From Crambe crambe (Eukaryota; Porifera; Demospongiae; Poecilosclerida; Crambeidae): a stretch of DNA of 64,000 bases. This document shows, piece after piece, positions 34,511 through 46,254 of this stretch. The notes beneath the pieces were generated by a model that saw nothing but the letters and a program-made list of their open reading frames with translations, ran no database searches and had not been told where the DNA came from. The position numbers were made by a program, and so were the translations under genes. Location: positions 1,922,001 through 1,986,000 of the forward strand of contig OZ004587.1 of the NCBI GenBank assembly GCA_963924555.1, given 5' to 3'. Every line of letters starts with the position of its first letter. Positions within the stretch are counted from its first letter, which is position 1.

Positions 34511-37185
34511 TCAATCGACACACTCATATAGTTCTTGTTGGACATCCAGCTCATAAGGCTCATATAGCTCTTCACTCTGCTCCACTTTAGGCTTAGTCTT
34601 AGTAGGAGGAGCTTTAGGCTTCTTCTTGGCAGGTTTTTCTTTGACTTGCAACTCAACGGACTTCTCCCTCAGTAGTCACATTAACAACTTTTGGTGGGTC
34701 TGCATTCTTAGATGACTTCCTCCGATATCTAGTCATAACATTGTGTACATACATGTATTGGTTTATACCGAATATTCATGCATATATATCAATGAGTTGC
34801 TGACATAATTGAATCAAAATGGGTAAGTCAAAGTGTACATGAAACACGGCTTATTCCTAGGTCATGAACTTGAAAGGGACAGTAACTTATACTTATTGTG
34901 GTTAGGACCCTGTTAGACTGTATCTGAATACTAACTGAATATAAGTCAGTTCTTTTTGACTTACTTACATTAAGTATGCAACCACAACAAGAAGTGCTAT
35001 AAGAACTGCACAAAACAATGCTCCACCAAAAAACAGTCCGACATAACAGTCACCACTACAAGCAGACGTAATGAGAGCTTCAGTTCCATCCAAGTTGAGG
35101 AATACAGCTGATGCTGATACTTGAGAAGAGAGCCTGTTAGTAAGTGTGGATGCGGTTTCATCACCACTGTCACTGGAGAACACCACCAAAGTCGAGAATG
35201 TAACAGTTTGAGCATTATTACATTGCAATGAAGACATTTGTAAGTCATTAGCAGTTATATTGCAAGAACAGTCTTCTCTCAGCTTGGCAATAACACTTGC
35301 TTCAACACTTCCCATAAAAACCTATGATTAATATTATTGAGAGTAGAATTCATATATTGACACTATAACTTACAGTATCTTCTCTACACTCCAAAGGTCC
35401 TCTCATTTGAAACTCTATCCTCAAACGAGCTGTGAATAAAGATTATTGATGAAAAAGAAGAAGAAGAAGAAAGCTATGATGCTCACCTTTCTCTTTTATT
35501 ATCACTTTCAGTGAAATTATAGGTGCTCCAGTTGTGTTCACTCCTGCACCAATACAGACCAAATGTACTCACTCCCATTTTACCAGTTCTCACTGAGAGA
35601 GTAGTACCAGTGGTTATTTTAAGAGTGATGTTGTTCTTCACTATGGAGATACTGGACAGTGGAGGATACCTGATAGTGGCAGAACACCTCAGGAAAGCTG
35701 CTTCAGTGCATTCTTATCGGCAGAAAAGGAGTGATCAAGAGACACTGCATAAAGAATGTCACATCAATAATGTGTTTTGAAGTGTACAATAACAACTGCT
35801 CACCATGGTAACTAACTTCAATACTTGTTCTTGCTAAAATCACTCGGTTGCTTGATAACTGTCTGTAATAAGAGGAGCATTCTTGATTCATATTCCAGAT
35901 AAGCAGTGCTTCATAAATTCCAGCATAATGGTAGGTAGAACTAGTGCGTATCAAGTCTCTGGAAATAAAGTTTTGATTCAGTACACGACTTGATGATCCC
36001 ACAAAATTGCTGTTGAAGTACCAGATTATATCAACTTCACTTGGTTCAATTGATGTAGCAAGTTGTCCCACAGCCTTAAGAGTGAAGTTATCACCATTTG
36101 TGAAAGTAATAACACTCTCTATTGCACCATTGACTTGTATGCTGATGTCAGGTTTCCTTTCTGTGACAAATTTACATGGGATAAGTGTATTGTAATCAGC
36201 TAGAAGTTTTTACCTTGTGTATTGACAAGGAACTTTACTGGTTTGAATAAAGGATGGTATCTTAAGTTCTTTAGAATCATTTTCTCACAAACACTGTCAT
36301 AAGGGTTGTTCAGGAGTAGTCCATCATACCTCACTTCATACTCTCCAGCAGTACCATCAGTTACAGTCAATGTTTTGTTGCCATTGGAGATAATTGTATT
36401 GGAAGAGTTTCCTATTAAGTTGCCATTAAAGTACCAATTTAAATTTCTCATGATGTATTTGGCACTATCAGAAGTAACGTTCACTCTCAATGTCAAATTA
36501 TTCTGTTCCTCCGATTGTATAGGAGATACTTTGAGGACAGGAATCAATAAATCTGAAATAATAATTATTAACAATCAGATCATATTATTGTTGTTATCTT
36601 ATCTCACCTCTTCCTTTAATAATGATGCTACCAACACCCAAAATGTAATCACTGATGTAAACAGTGCAAAAGTAGCTTGTTTCATAGTGTGTCACATGAA
36701 CAGTCAGTGTCACATTGGGACTGAAGCTAGAGGTGCTCCAACCTCCATAGTTTCCTCTCCACCTATACCTCAGTTGTACTGGTCTGTCTATTGATGGGTC
36801 AGGGCTTATGGAGCAGTGTAACTCAATAGTATTACCAAGTGGAACTGGACCAGTTATGTTTGAAGTGACTGTGACATGGAAAACTGAACCTATAAAGAAT
36901 TAAGTATACAGGCTTGCATAATGATTATAGTCTTAGCTACCTATTTTTATATAAATAATAATCCTAACTCAGAATTCAGGATTTGGGAGAGCTAAAGCTA
37001 ACATATTGCATAGGTCATACCTTGACACAGAACACCAACTTGTCTTTCATGGCATTCAGATCTAAACAGTTGATGGTTAATTGTACATGAGTTTATGTCT
37101 GGAGTGTTGTAATCATTGCAATAGACTTGACGAATAACTGGATTATTTCCTGTTCCATAAAATCCTCCATTGATTTCAAATGATC
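34511..37185 (-). pseudogene. Receptor gene D: 3' remnant of an SRCR-Ig receptor
   Basis: Recognisable exons are 37185-37021 (second half of the last SRCR), 36889-36608 (Ig1), 36552-36214 (Ig2), 36160-35804 (Ig3), about 35745-35490 (Ig4), about 35315-34972 (juxtamembrane and membrane span) and 34740-34511 (tail). No upstream SRCR exons exist; repeat-rich DNA takes their place. The Ig4 exon reaches a stop after about 18 codons in the expected frame. The tail shows a second break near 34656, where alignment with the right-edge copy implies a 5-base loss. Past it the frame would encode a Lys/Pro-rich tail with several Tyr (YEPYEL and YECV). Two frame breaks plus 5' loss make this a decayed gene. 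Confidence 0.75.
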
Positions 37186-37783
37186 CTACAGCTATAAGTA
37201 TATATAGAAATGCAGAACATAGACATGCAGTGGATCCATCATATCTTATATACAACCTCAGAGGGAGGAGGGTGGTCTGTGTTCAACTTTCCTAAATATA
37301 CTATTTCCCGATATCCCAGTAATTGTATTTAGCAGGTTTCACTGTGGTTGGACATGGCAAAGTGGCCCTTAATAGAGAGGTGGTCTCATACAGGGTTGTC
37401 TGATTTGTATATAGTATAGGCATAAGCTCTATGATTTCATTCGCTATTAATTCAACAGTCAAACATGTAATGGGCTCTAAACAGTATATAAGTACATGAG
37501 TGACAGACTAATTAGCTATGCATTTCTCCTTTTCCCCTTCTTCTGCAATTACATCTGGCTCGCGAGACTATAACTGATCCTATCTACAACATAACCATAT
37601 TAAACCTTTAACAGAAAGGTAGTATGAATGATGATCCTGCATGCATGCCAACCTTGCTGGCTGGCTACTTAAGACACAAGATGCAATATTTAGTATATTT
37701 GCAACATGATAAATTAGCTGCAGAATGCTACCATTAAATTTTGTATGCAAGATAACTGGATTTCATGCATCATTCTGCAGTGA
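37186..37783. other. Intergenic, breakpoint region upstream of gene D remnant
   Basis: No gene. The expected SRCR exons of a complete receptor are absent, so the loss point lies here or just upstream. Confidence 0.45.
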
Positions 37784-37962
37784 CTATTTCGAACGGTGGG
37801 GCTATTCCGAAGGGTCAAATATTTTCAAAACTCCACGAGCTTACAAGCTCTCTTTGAAAGATATATTCTATAGATTATATCCTCCAACATTGAGCTCGGA
37901 AGTCTCAGTAACTAGTTTCAGAAATATTTGAACCTACGGAATAGCCCCGCCGTTCGAAATAG
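37784..37962. mobile_element. MITE with about 40-bp inverted ends
   Basis: ctatttcgaacggtggggct at 37784 matches the reverse complement of the end at 37962 (agccccgccgttcgaaatag) with one change. The match continues through attccg and gtcaaatattt. The interior is noncoding. Confidence 0.85.
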
Positions 37963-37987
37963 CCCCGCTTTACCTTACTACAGCTAG

Positions 37988-38135
37988 CTGATCTTCGGTT
38001 CTAGTCGCAGTGAAGTCCCAAGAAAGAACGAAATTTAAGTTTCCTACCGGTGATTGGCGAAAACTGTACTCACAGATGATCTTCGGTTCTAGTCGCAGTG
38101 AAGTCCCAAGAAAGAAGTTTCCTACCGGTGACTGG
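37988..38135. repeat. Direct repeat of about 60 bp
   Basis: The segment gatcttcggttctagtcgca...gtcccaagaaagaa...gtttcctaccggtga occurs twice in direct orientation. The first copy has a 10-base insertion. Confidence 0.85.
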
Positions 38136-38343
38136 CGAGTGAAAGTGCTTTTGTAGCAATTTTCTCCTATAGAAGTCTGGAAGGTAAAGTTTCTTACTGG
38201 AATAGACTGTATAATAACTGTTTTTGGTGTAGGATATGTTGCTAAAGATTTTATAGGCTTACCAATTTGTGGGATTAGAACAGGACTCACATAAATTTAC
38301 AAGTCAAGTGTTTGGTATCTTTTAGTAGTAGTTCTATATAATA

Positions 38344-38487
38344 GTTAGACAACGAGACCAAGGGATCTACGGTCTATTTAGAAACCTGAGAGCCCTGGGC
38401 TGTAGCGTCCCGAGCGCAGCGAGGGCGCTACTAAGGGCCCGAAGGTTTCTAAACAGACCGTAGATCCCGTTGGTCGAGGTGTCTAAC
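38344..38487. mobile_element. Foldback MITE, about 45-bp arms
   Basis: The element begins gttagacaacgagaccaa and ends with the near reverse complement ttggtcgaggtgtctaac. The arms include gggatctacggtct and tttagaaacc. The interior is GC-rich (gagcgcagcgagggcgc). Confidence 0.88.
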
Positions 38488-39084
38488 TTATTTAGACTAT
38501 AGCCAATCACACTGGAGTTGTTTAACTTACTTCAACACGCACTTGGAAACAATAACCATGGTTTTTAAATGCAACAAACATGAATCAGAGCGCACCTAGA
38601 AACAATAACCGTGGCCACCGCGATGCGTTGCTAGAATTGGACCAATTAGAATGACCATCTTTACCGGGTTTACCTAGGGCAAGTGAATTCTAAGTGCTAT
38701 AAGGCGTGATTCTAAGTGAATAGAATTCACCAAATGGACCAATCAGATTCCTTGATTGTGACTAGCTATAGTCTAAAATAGTTTATCTATCGGATGATAG
38801 CTATATGCTATATTGCTGTTAGTTTCCCTTTAATGCAGTATTATTACATTTCTATTATTTATTTGCATTATCATGCTTTATTATCCACTCCATGAAGCTC
38901 TCTGCACAAGAACAGGCATCTATAGATGGCTGGAGAGGAAGACTAAACTCTTCATCTTTCAAAACTTGAGATACTGAATCTCTCATAGATTAATTATTTT
39001 TATAACTTGAAAGCACAACATGAAAATATAGCTACTAGACTACATTCTTAACTATGTAACTAAACACTTTTTGCGGTGTGCTGT
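38488..39084. other. Intergenic
   Basis: No gene recognised. A short inverted motif (gtgaattctaagtg ... aatagaattcac) is near 38690-38730. Confidence 0.4.
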
Positions 39085-39521
39085 TTAGGGAGCCGCCATT
39101 TTTTGCACATGGCTTATTACAGTTTGAATGTCCTGTTGTAAGGATCGAATGTCCTGCTGCAAGCATCGAACGTCTTCATGCACTTGCTGTTGCAAGCGTC
39201 TAAGGTCTAAATTGACCTGCTGTATCTGGATATCCTGGATCAATATGATTTGAGGTCAACACATGGTATTTGACACACACTAACTTACAAGATTTATGAT
39301 CGATATTTTATATCGTCTTCGAGGCGAGATATTCTACCCTACAGAGGGACAAAAGTTCAGGCAATTAAAATAACATAGCTATGTACCTGCCACAGCTACA
39401 TATTAGTTACCCTTAAATTACTAAAGCTTACTTCAAGTACGAGGTCAGTCATTTCTGCTTCACCTAAAGCACAGGGGAGAATAAGGTGATCATTTTTCAG
39501 ACAGGGACCATTAACAATCAT
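39085..39521 (-). CDS. Possible small coiled-coil protein, two exons, 79 aa
   Basis: A candidate gene joins 39521-39432 (30 codons, ending at GTAAGC) to 39234-39085 (50 codons with stop), both in phase 0. The second exon encodes repeated heptads rich in Leu and Gln (DLRRLQQQ, CLQQDIRSLQQDIQ), predicted to form a coiled coil, and ends KMAAP. A CRE and two ETS motifs lie about 360-400 bp upstream. The acceptor of exon 2 has a weak pyrimidine tract. Another good acceptor at about 39345 would give a different, shorter end. I do not recognise the protein. Confidence 0.3.
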
Positions 39522-39878
39522 GGCCTCTATTCATGCAGATTTAAGTTTCTCATCAAGGATTTACTCACTGTGTAGTGGGGACAATGAGGTCAAAAATCTG
39601 AAATCATTGACAAGAAACTTGAGCAGAAAAAAGTACATGCTACCAGTCAAATTGACTAGCCATTAGGGAGAGGAAATTAGCATATGATATTCATAGCCTT
39701 TTAATCATATTCATAGATATGTCTGTGCTACTATCTCAAAACGAATGCACCAATTCCATTTACTGTTCTATCCTTTCCCTGAAATAACTAATACAGTTTC
39801 AATATTGTTAATCTATTTCTTGGGAGAGGGATTCAGTCTAATCGCCACCGTGAAATATACGGGAAATTAATTACGCGA

Positions 39879-39918
39879 TGACGTCATACCGGAAGTTAAA
39901 TGATCGATTCCGGAAGTG
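39879..39918. promoter_or_regulatory. CRE plus two ETS-type sites
   Basis: TGACGTCA at 39879-39886, ACCGGAAGT at 39888-39896 and CCGGAAGTG at 39910-39918 form a compact cluster typical of metazoan housekeeping promoters (CREB/ATF and ETS binding sites). The likely target is the small minus-strand gene or an unrecognised plus-strand transcript. Confidence 0.55.
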
Positions 39919-40302
39919 TCACTGATTCATCTTTCTTCTGTGCCATTCTTGTTTTTCTGTATCTAAAGAAAGAGAAAACTACTTCAAGCTTCAGTCAAAA
40001 GGTAGGGAAGTAAGTTACCATTGTGTTTGTACTGCCTACATAATTCCTCAGTAAAATGTTATGCCTTGAAGTACATTGTGTAGCTTAACCATTATGTTCA
40101 TGTTTACAATAAGGACTATCTTTTTTCAAGAAAGAAGCTTGGACACAGAAGGTCTTAACATCATTTCACACCCTATTGCATGTAGAAGTTATATATACAA
40201 TTGCAGCATGTAGCATGCTCTATTCAATAAATGGCCCACCCTCCAATATAGCTAACTTATGAAACAACATCAATATCAGTGTAGCTATAGAAGGCTATAT
40301 TA

Positions 40303-43300
40303 TTAGTCACTTTCTTGCTCTGAGTCACAAAAAACATGGCTTAAAATTTCATTGACTTCATCATCATCTTCAATGTCTTCTTCGTCACTTGTTTCAACCA
40401 TTTCCTTTTTGTCATCATTCATTTCTTCCAGTTCCATGTGATGAAGATCATCATCTTTCTGTTCCTGGTGATATATGTTGGCACACCCAGTGCATTGGCA
40501 ACCAGGGCCACATTTGCTATGGTTTTTTCTGCATTTGCATCTCAGTGTTGTGCAACCTGTTTTGCACTTGCAGCCTTTCAAGACATACTCAAGTCTTCTA
40601 TTGGCCTTGGCAATGTTGCCATCGGTGTCCCACACCACATCAAGTTTTCCATTTTCCCTTTTCCATCCATACTCAACAAGTGCTGCATCATAATAATTAT
40701 ATAGAATGAGCAGTGAGTTAGCAATCTTTATAAATGTAGCTAGGTAATGAAACTGCATGCAATCAACCAAATATAATATAGGTTTGCCCCAAGCTGCATA
40801 TATAGCTATGTACATACTACATACCTGGTAACTCAATCTCATTCTCAGTTGCTGAGTGCCACAACTCCAAAACCCATAGACATCTATGCCAGTGGAGCCT
40901 CAGTGCATCAGTTGTAGGAACATTATGACTCTCTAGATCTGCCCTCATCCATACTCTTCTTCGAATAATGTCTAGCCATTCCTTGTGGGTATCAAACTCA
41001 TCTGCAGCTGGTTTCTTCACAGAGTAGTAGAGAGACACTGGTGTGCATTGCTCAAATCCAGAAGCATGTTTCTTGAAATAGGCACAGCCTATCAATCTCA
41101 AAAATGAGTAAAAAGAGCTTTCATGAAAAGCTTTTCCAATTGAGCCAACTGGATTTGGTGATTTACCTCCCGCAATGAACCCTGCATACTGGTAGAAAGT
41201 TGATAAGAAGGTGCATTTTCCAATGCCAGCAAAATATGACACATAATCACATCCTGTAGAAGCATATAAAGACTGTAGCACTTGTGGTCTGTCATTCAAA
41301 GGGATGTCACCAAGGTCAGAGTCTCTACTCAAGCCTTCCAGTAGTGCATTGAGATGGAGAAATTTCGTTCTTCTACTGCTTAACTGAACAATAATGTCCT
41401 TCTGTGGCATTTTCTCAAGATGAGCTAGACCAACATGGTATGTGTCAGTGTCTGGGCTGAATATAAGAATTTTTGATACACCAGAATGCACACAGTGCAG
41501 CCAAATACGTTCATCTGCCTCTTCAGTATTTGTATAAAGTGTAGGCCGCTCAATAATACCCTCAGATTTTGTGCAGCTGTATGCTATGTTTCCAATATTT
41601 GCAATGAACTCTCTGTCATGACAACCATGTGGCATGTATGGAGGAGCCATTTGAAGAAATTCTTTACCTAGGTAAGTAATAAGAGCTGTCTTGCATTTTC
41701 TGCATGCTAGTATACCTCTCCATTTCCCAGAAACTTGTGCGTTGCTTTCAAACGAAAAGCACTTGTGTTCTTTTCTTGTTTCTTCCATGATGGAATCCCG
41801 TCTACCCTGTTCAATTTCTTTTGGAGACTCCTTCAGGCCACCTGGGTTATCAAAAATCACATGGACATCTCCTCTTTGCAAGTGTGGCTTGATCCATCTG
41901 AGAAACAGCATTGTTGCATAGTCTCTCAATCTCTCTGTTCCTGGCAATGGTGATGTTTGAATCATAAACATGCCTTCAAGAATAACCAGAGAGGGCTCCC
42001 ATGGGAGATTGTTGAAGGTCACACTATTATATCTTTTTGTCAAGTACTGTGTCACAAGACTTTTGCTTGACTTGTAAGGCAGCCCACTACTGTCAGCCAG
42101 TGCTCGAGGCAAGCTGGAGATGGAGCATAGCATGTCATGTGGAGGTGAAGTGATGTTATTTTCAGCCATCCAAGCGAGTTGTCGCTTTAAAAATTTCTGT
42201 GTTATCTTTCTCTCTTTCTCAACCAGTGCTACCTTCCTCTTCTGGCTCTCCTTGATAGTGAAAGTCAACAGCTTTTTTCTTCGCACAGGAGCAGCCGTAC
42301 TTGGTCTATTCAAAATGTGATACTCAATGAAGCTCTCAAATGCACGTTGACCAATTGCTCTGAAACTGAGCAAGTCATTTTTCTGCTCTGGAGTGGCTTG
42401 TTTGTGTTCAATGAGTGTGCACAAATGTGTGCAATTGGAACTGTGTAGCCCATGAATCTGTAGTGTTTCCAACATTGATGTGATATTTTCATCGGATTTC
42501 CTTGACCTGCTAGTTGGAGTGTAGCAAGCTGTAGTGCGCTCCTCTTTTTCTTTATCAAAAATTTGGCCCTTGAAATTATTAACCATCTTGGCCCCGAAGC
42601 CCAGGTAATTAGCAACATGAGACATTTTATCTTTGTTAGGCCTAATAATGGCTAACTTGCAATCTTTGTTTATTTTAGTTTCATGGCATTCATCTAACGC
42701 TATTCCACACCAATCTTTTGGTGTCAACCTGATAGAAAAAGCTCCTCTCTTCATGTGTACTTTCAGACAATTTGGAAGTTTGAAGACATCAAGCAAGTGT
42801 TGTGGGATGAGCTTTTGGTAGCAAGTGTGATCAAAGGCTGAGAAAAGTGGCACCATTTTTTTTAAAGAAGCCATACGCATATCCCAAATTCTATATCTCA
42901 GTGACATGTACAACCCTATATACGGCAAACAGTCTTCAAATAAGAACCGGGACCAGAATTTATACACATCATGTTTATCACTCAAACTATCCACGAATTG
43001 AGAAAATTTGCAGTACATGGCATCACTCATTTTTGATTCTCTAAATGCAGCAAGGCTGGATGCTTTACCAACTAATATAAATCGCTCAATCTGGTCCAAA
43101 GCTAAAGACTGCAGTTCATCAAGGACATCTTTATCAAGACTGCTACAGAAGGACTCCAGAAAATATCTGTATAATGCCTCAAAGCATTGCAACAGGAAAA
43201 GGTGTGTCCTCCTGAAGTTACTTGCTTTCCTTAAAGAGGTTAGTGTCTCTGCCCTGTATCCAGAAGCTTTGCCTAGACTAAGCAATCCAGCATCAGCATA

Positions 43301-45634
43301 TGGCTTCATTAACACTTTCTGGAAATTATACAATACATGCCAATCACCTGGAAATGGACACAACCACTTCAGGGCTTCACCATACTCCTTTTTAACTTCT
43401 TGCAAAACTTCATAAACTTTTGCATCACCAATGACAAAAACCCACTTTTGATTGAGCTCACCGATAAACGTCTTGTATACTCTGCCAAGAATTTTGAGAA
43501 GTGTAGCTTTGCTCTCTGCCTTTTCGCTCAAAATATCCAGATATACAACATTGGAACACTCAGAGTCAGTTGACTGCTTCTTCAAACAATGAATAAAGGA
43601 GGTGAGTGATGGAAGTGCGATGGCACCTTGTGATCTCTTTGAATTGAAAAACTTAATGACCATTGCCAAGTGGATGTCTGATTTCAAATTTGAAAGCATT
43701 AAATCTTCAGATTGATTGAGCAAAAAGTCAGCCATTTTTGGATCAGTCTGTCCTTCGAGATCATGCAGTGACATGTTTTCATCACTGCAGAACAAACTTG
43801 GAAGATGGTCATTCAAATCCTGTTGTGGATGTGAGCCTTGCTCAGTCATTGTTCTTCTCCTTTTTGTGAGTCGTGGAATGGTTGGTGATTCTGGGAGAGA
43901 TGTCACATCAGGAGCTACCTTTTCTTGTGGGGTCAGAGTGCCTGTCAGAGGTAAAGGTTGCATACATTGTACTGATGTACCATGCCAACTTCTTGTAGCA
44001 TCAAGAGTAGAAACTAGGGCATGTGGCTGCAAAATGTCGATGTTGTCTATTGAGACTACAGCGATCTTTCCTGGTACCAGTTCTTTTTTGACTCCTTCTC
44101 TGAGCTTACGTTCAACAACTTGAACTGAAAGACGATTACGAGTATCATTGCATGCCACGGCTCCTAAATTATTCAATATCTTCACCAGCTCAAGACTACC
44201 TCCATGACAAAGGATAGTTTCAGTCAACACCACATGGAGAGGTGCACTGCACTCTCTGTTAGCATTGAAGAGGAGAACACACAGTGCATAAAAGTGCTTG
44301 AGGGTTTTGTCATTGACCATATCAAAAGTGGTTTCCTGGTGGAGTTTTTGGCGTTTCTTTTCAGTTCGGATGTCATTCTTAGAACATGTTACCTGGTGGA
44401 TGAACTGCAAGAGTTGCTTGTCGACACTATTTATGAGTGAACTTATGCTCATGGTGGTGTATTCCTCCAGATTTTTGAACTTTTCAACCATTCTTTCTGA
44501 TTGTTCATGCAATTTCATATTCAAGTGGAGGGCAACTTGCTGGACTTGTTTATCCATTGAGGGAAGAGAAGGTCCAACTTCAGGTTGTGATGTGTAACTC
44601 TTGGTTTCTTTCTGATGTTGCCCAAGAGCAGAGGACAGAGCCTTCAGAATGTCACAATCTTTGTGATATATCATTGTCCCGAAACGACGATGCTTGCACT
44701 CGAACCTTATGCTGTTGCCAAAATAGTGGTAGATCATGGAGACAAACCACCTGACAGTTGGAATTTCATTACTACTTCCACTTGCCAACACCACTGACTC
44801 ACAGAATTGCCTATATACTTCAGGTAACAACAATGCCTCATGCCTACTTATAGTACCTGCTATTGATTTGGCAGATTTACAGAATGCCAACTCGATCGAG
44901 TCTTCACTAGTTATCGTGCCACATCTAGATGTGATGGAATTTTCATGAGAGGAAAGCTCACTCACTACACTCTCCATGCTTGTATACATACTTGACATGC
45001 TGCTTGTGGGTTTTGCCTGCTCAAACACAACCTTGGAGTGCTTGAGTTGTAAGACTACATTACTGAAAAGCTTATAACAGTGACTACAGATGGTACTTGA
45101 TGCAGTGAGTGCTGATGTTTCATTACATATGGTGGTAAGATACGAGTTAACCAGCTCTGGTTCAGGGCAATGTCTGGTGTGCTGTTCACCCCATTTTGGT
45201 TTGCTGTTGCAGGATGAGCATGGCCGCGGGGCATGTAGTGCATTTTGCATGTAGGTGTAATGACCCTTGCACAATGGGGTGTCCTGCTCAGAACCAGAGA
45301 TAATATGCTTCCCAAGTATGGATTGAAGGGATGTTGGTGAAGCCATCTGTGTTCGCCTATATGTATCCTCATTACACCCAGTCACCCCACAGCATCCCTT
45401 CTTGCTAGTAAGTTTGTCTCTCCATCTGGGGTTGAAATTATTGGTGCCTACATTTCTGGTGGCTTGCTTATAACATGCATGGCATATGCAGGACATGTTA
45501 TCAAGTTGTTGCTCCTCTTCCATACAGGAACAAACCAGCTCAAATACTATTGGCTTCATTTTTGGTGGGTGAGTGTACCTTGTACTCTCCTGCTTACACA
45601 AGGAGCATGGGCCACACTTGTGAGCCAGGGCCAT
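40303..45634 (-). CDS. CXC-domain protein with PIN/FEN-like region, two exons, 1729 aa
   Basis: Exon 1 (45634-40825) is one open frame of 1603 codons. Exon 2 (40682-40303) joins in phase. The N-terminal about 200 residues are rich in paired Cys (CGPCSLC, CSC, CICHAC, CCGVTGC, CSSC, CSHC), suggesting zinc binding. At about residue 764 is FPGDWHVLYNFQ, within a region reminiscent of transposase cores in multi-copy metazoan proteins. At about 1370-1480 are EADERIW, SPDTDTY and TGCDYVS; the spaced acidic residues fit a PIN/FEN1-like nuclease fold. Exon 2 encodes a Tesmin/TSO1-type CXC domain (CKCKTGC...CRCKCRK-like, CGPGCQCTGC) and an acidic tail. The huge first exon and repetitive setting suggest a transposon or domesticated transposon protein. 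I could not find terminal inverted repeats. The precise family is unknown to me. Confidence 0.75.
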
Positions 45635-45695
45635 GGTTCAGAGCATATAATGAGCAACTAAGAAAATTAATGATAACAATAATTATTCATATTCT

Positions 45696-45837
45696 GGATT
45701 TAGTTTCATGTGAATTGTACCTGAACTGCAAGGTTCCTCGGTCCACAGAGCACGTGAGTGACTAAGAAGTTATTATTTACTGTCATTTATTATATTCTGC
45801 ATTAGTTTCATGTGAATATACCTGAACTGCAAGGAGT
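45696..45837. repeat. Short direct repeat upstream of the CXC gene
   Basis: The block attagtttcatgtgaat followed by acctgaactgcaagg occurs twice in direct orientation (about 45698-45734 and 45802-45836). It lies in the presumed 5' flank of the CXC gene. Confidence 0.7.
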
Positions 45838-46254
45838 TAATAATGGATGTGCATAGTCACTGCTAACCGGAGATGACGGAGCTTAATGGAGGCACATTGT
45901 AGTAGCTATATTGTGGATAATAAAGAGAGCTATGATGAACTCTTAAATAAATAAGTAGCTATTATATATATAGCTAAGTGCATTGCATGCATATCATAAG
46001 AAATCAAATCATAAGAAATCAAAAACAAAAACACCTCTGATAGGTACTCATAGTTATAATTACAAGGAAAAAAGTTATGAATAATTAGTAACTTCCTTCC
46101 TCAGACTCTCCAACTTCAACTCTCTGACTCTTCCCCTTCTTCAATACCTTCCCCTTAGCTTACTTGTACTATTCTGTGAGCTGTAGGGGCAGAACATCAC
46201 TTTAACTGCCTTGAAAGGAGTGAATATTGATCTCCTTTCACGGCCATTAATATA

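Noticed and set aside
41486..45765. Many plus-strand frames of 60-135 codons
   Set aside because: Antisense shadows of the CXC-domain protein on minus.
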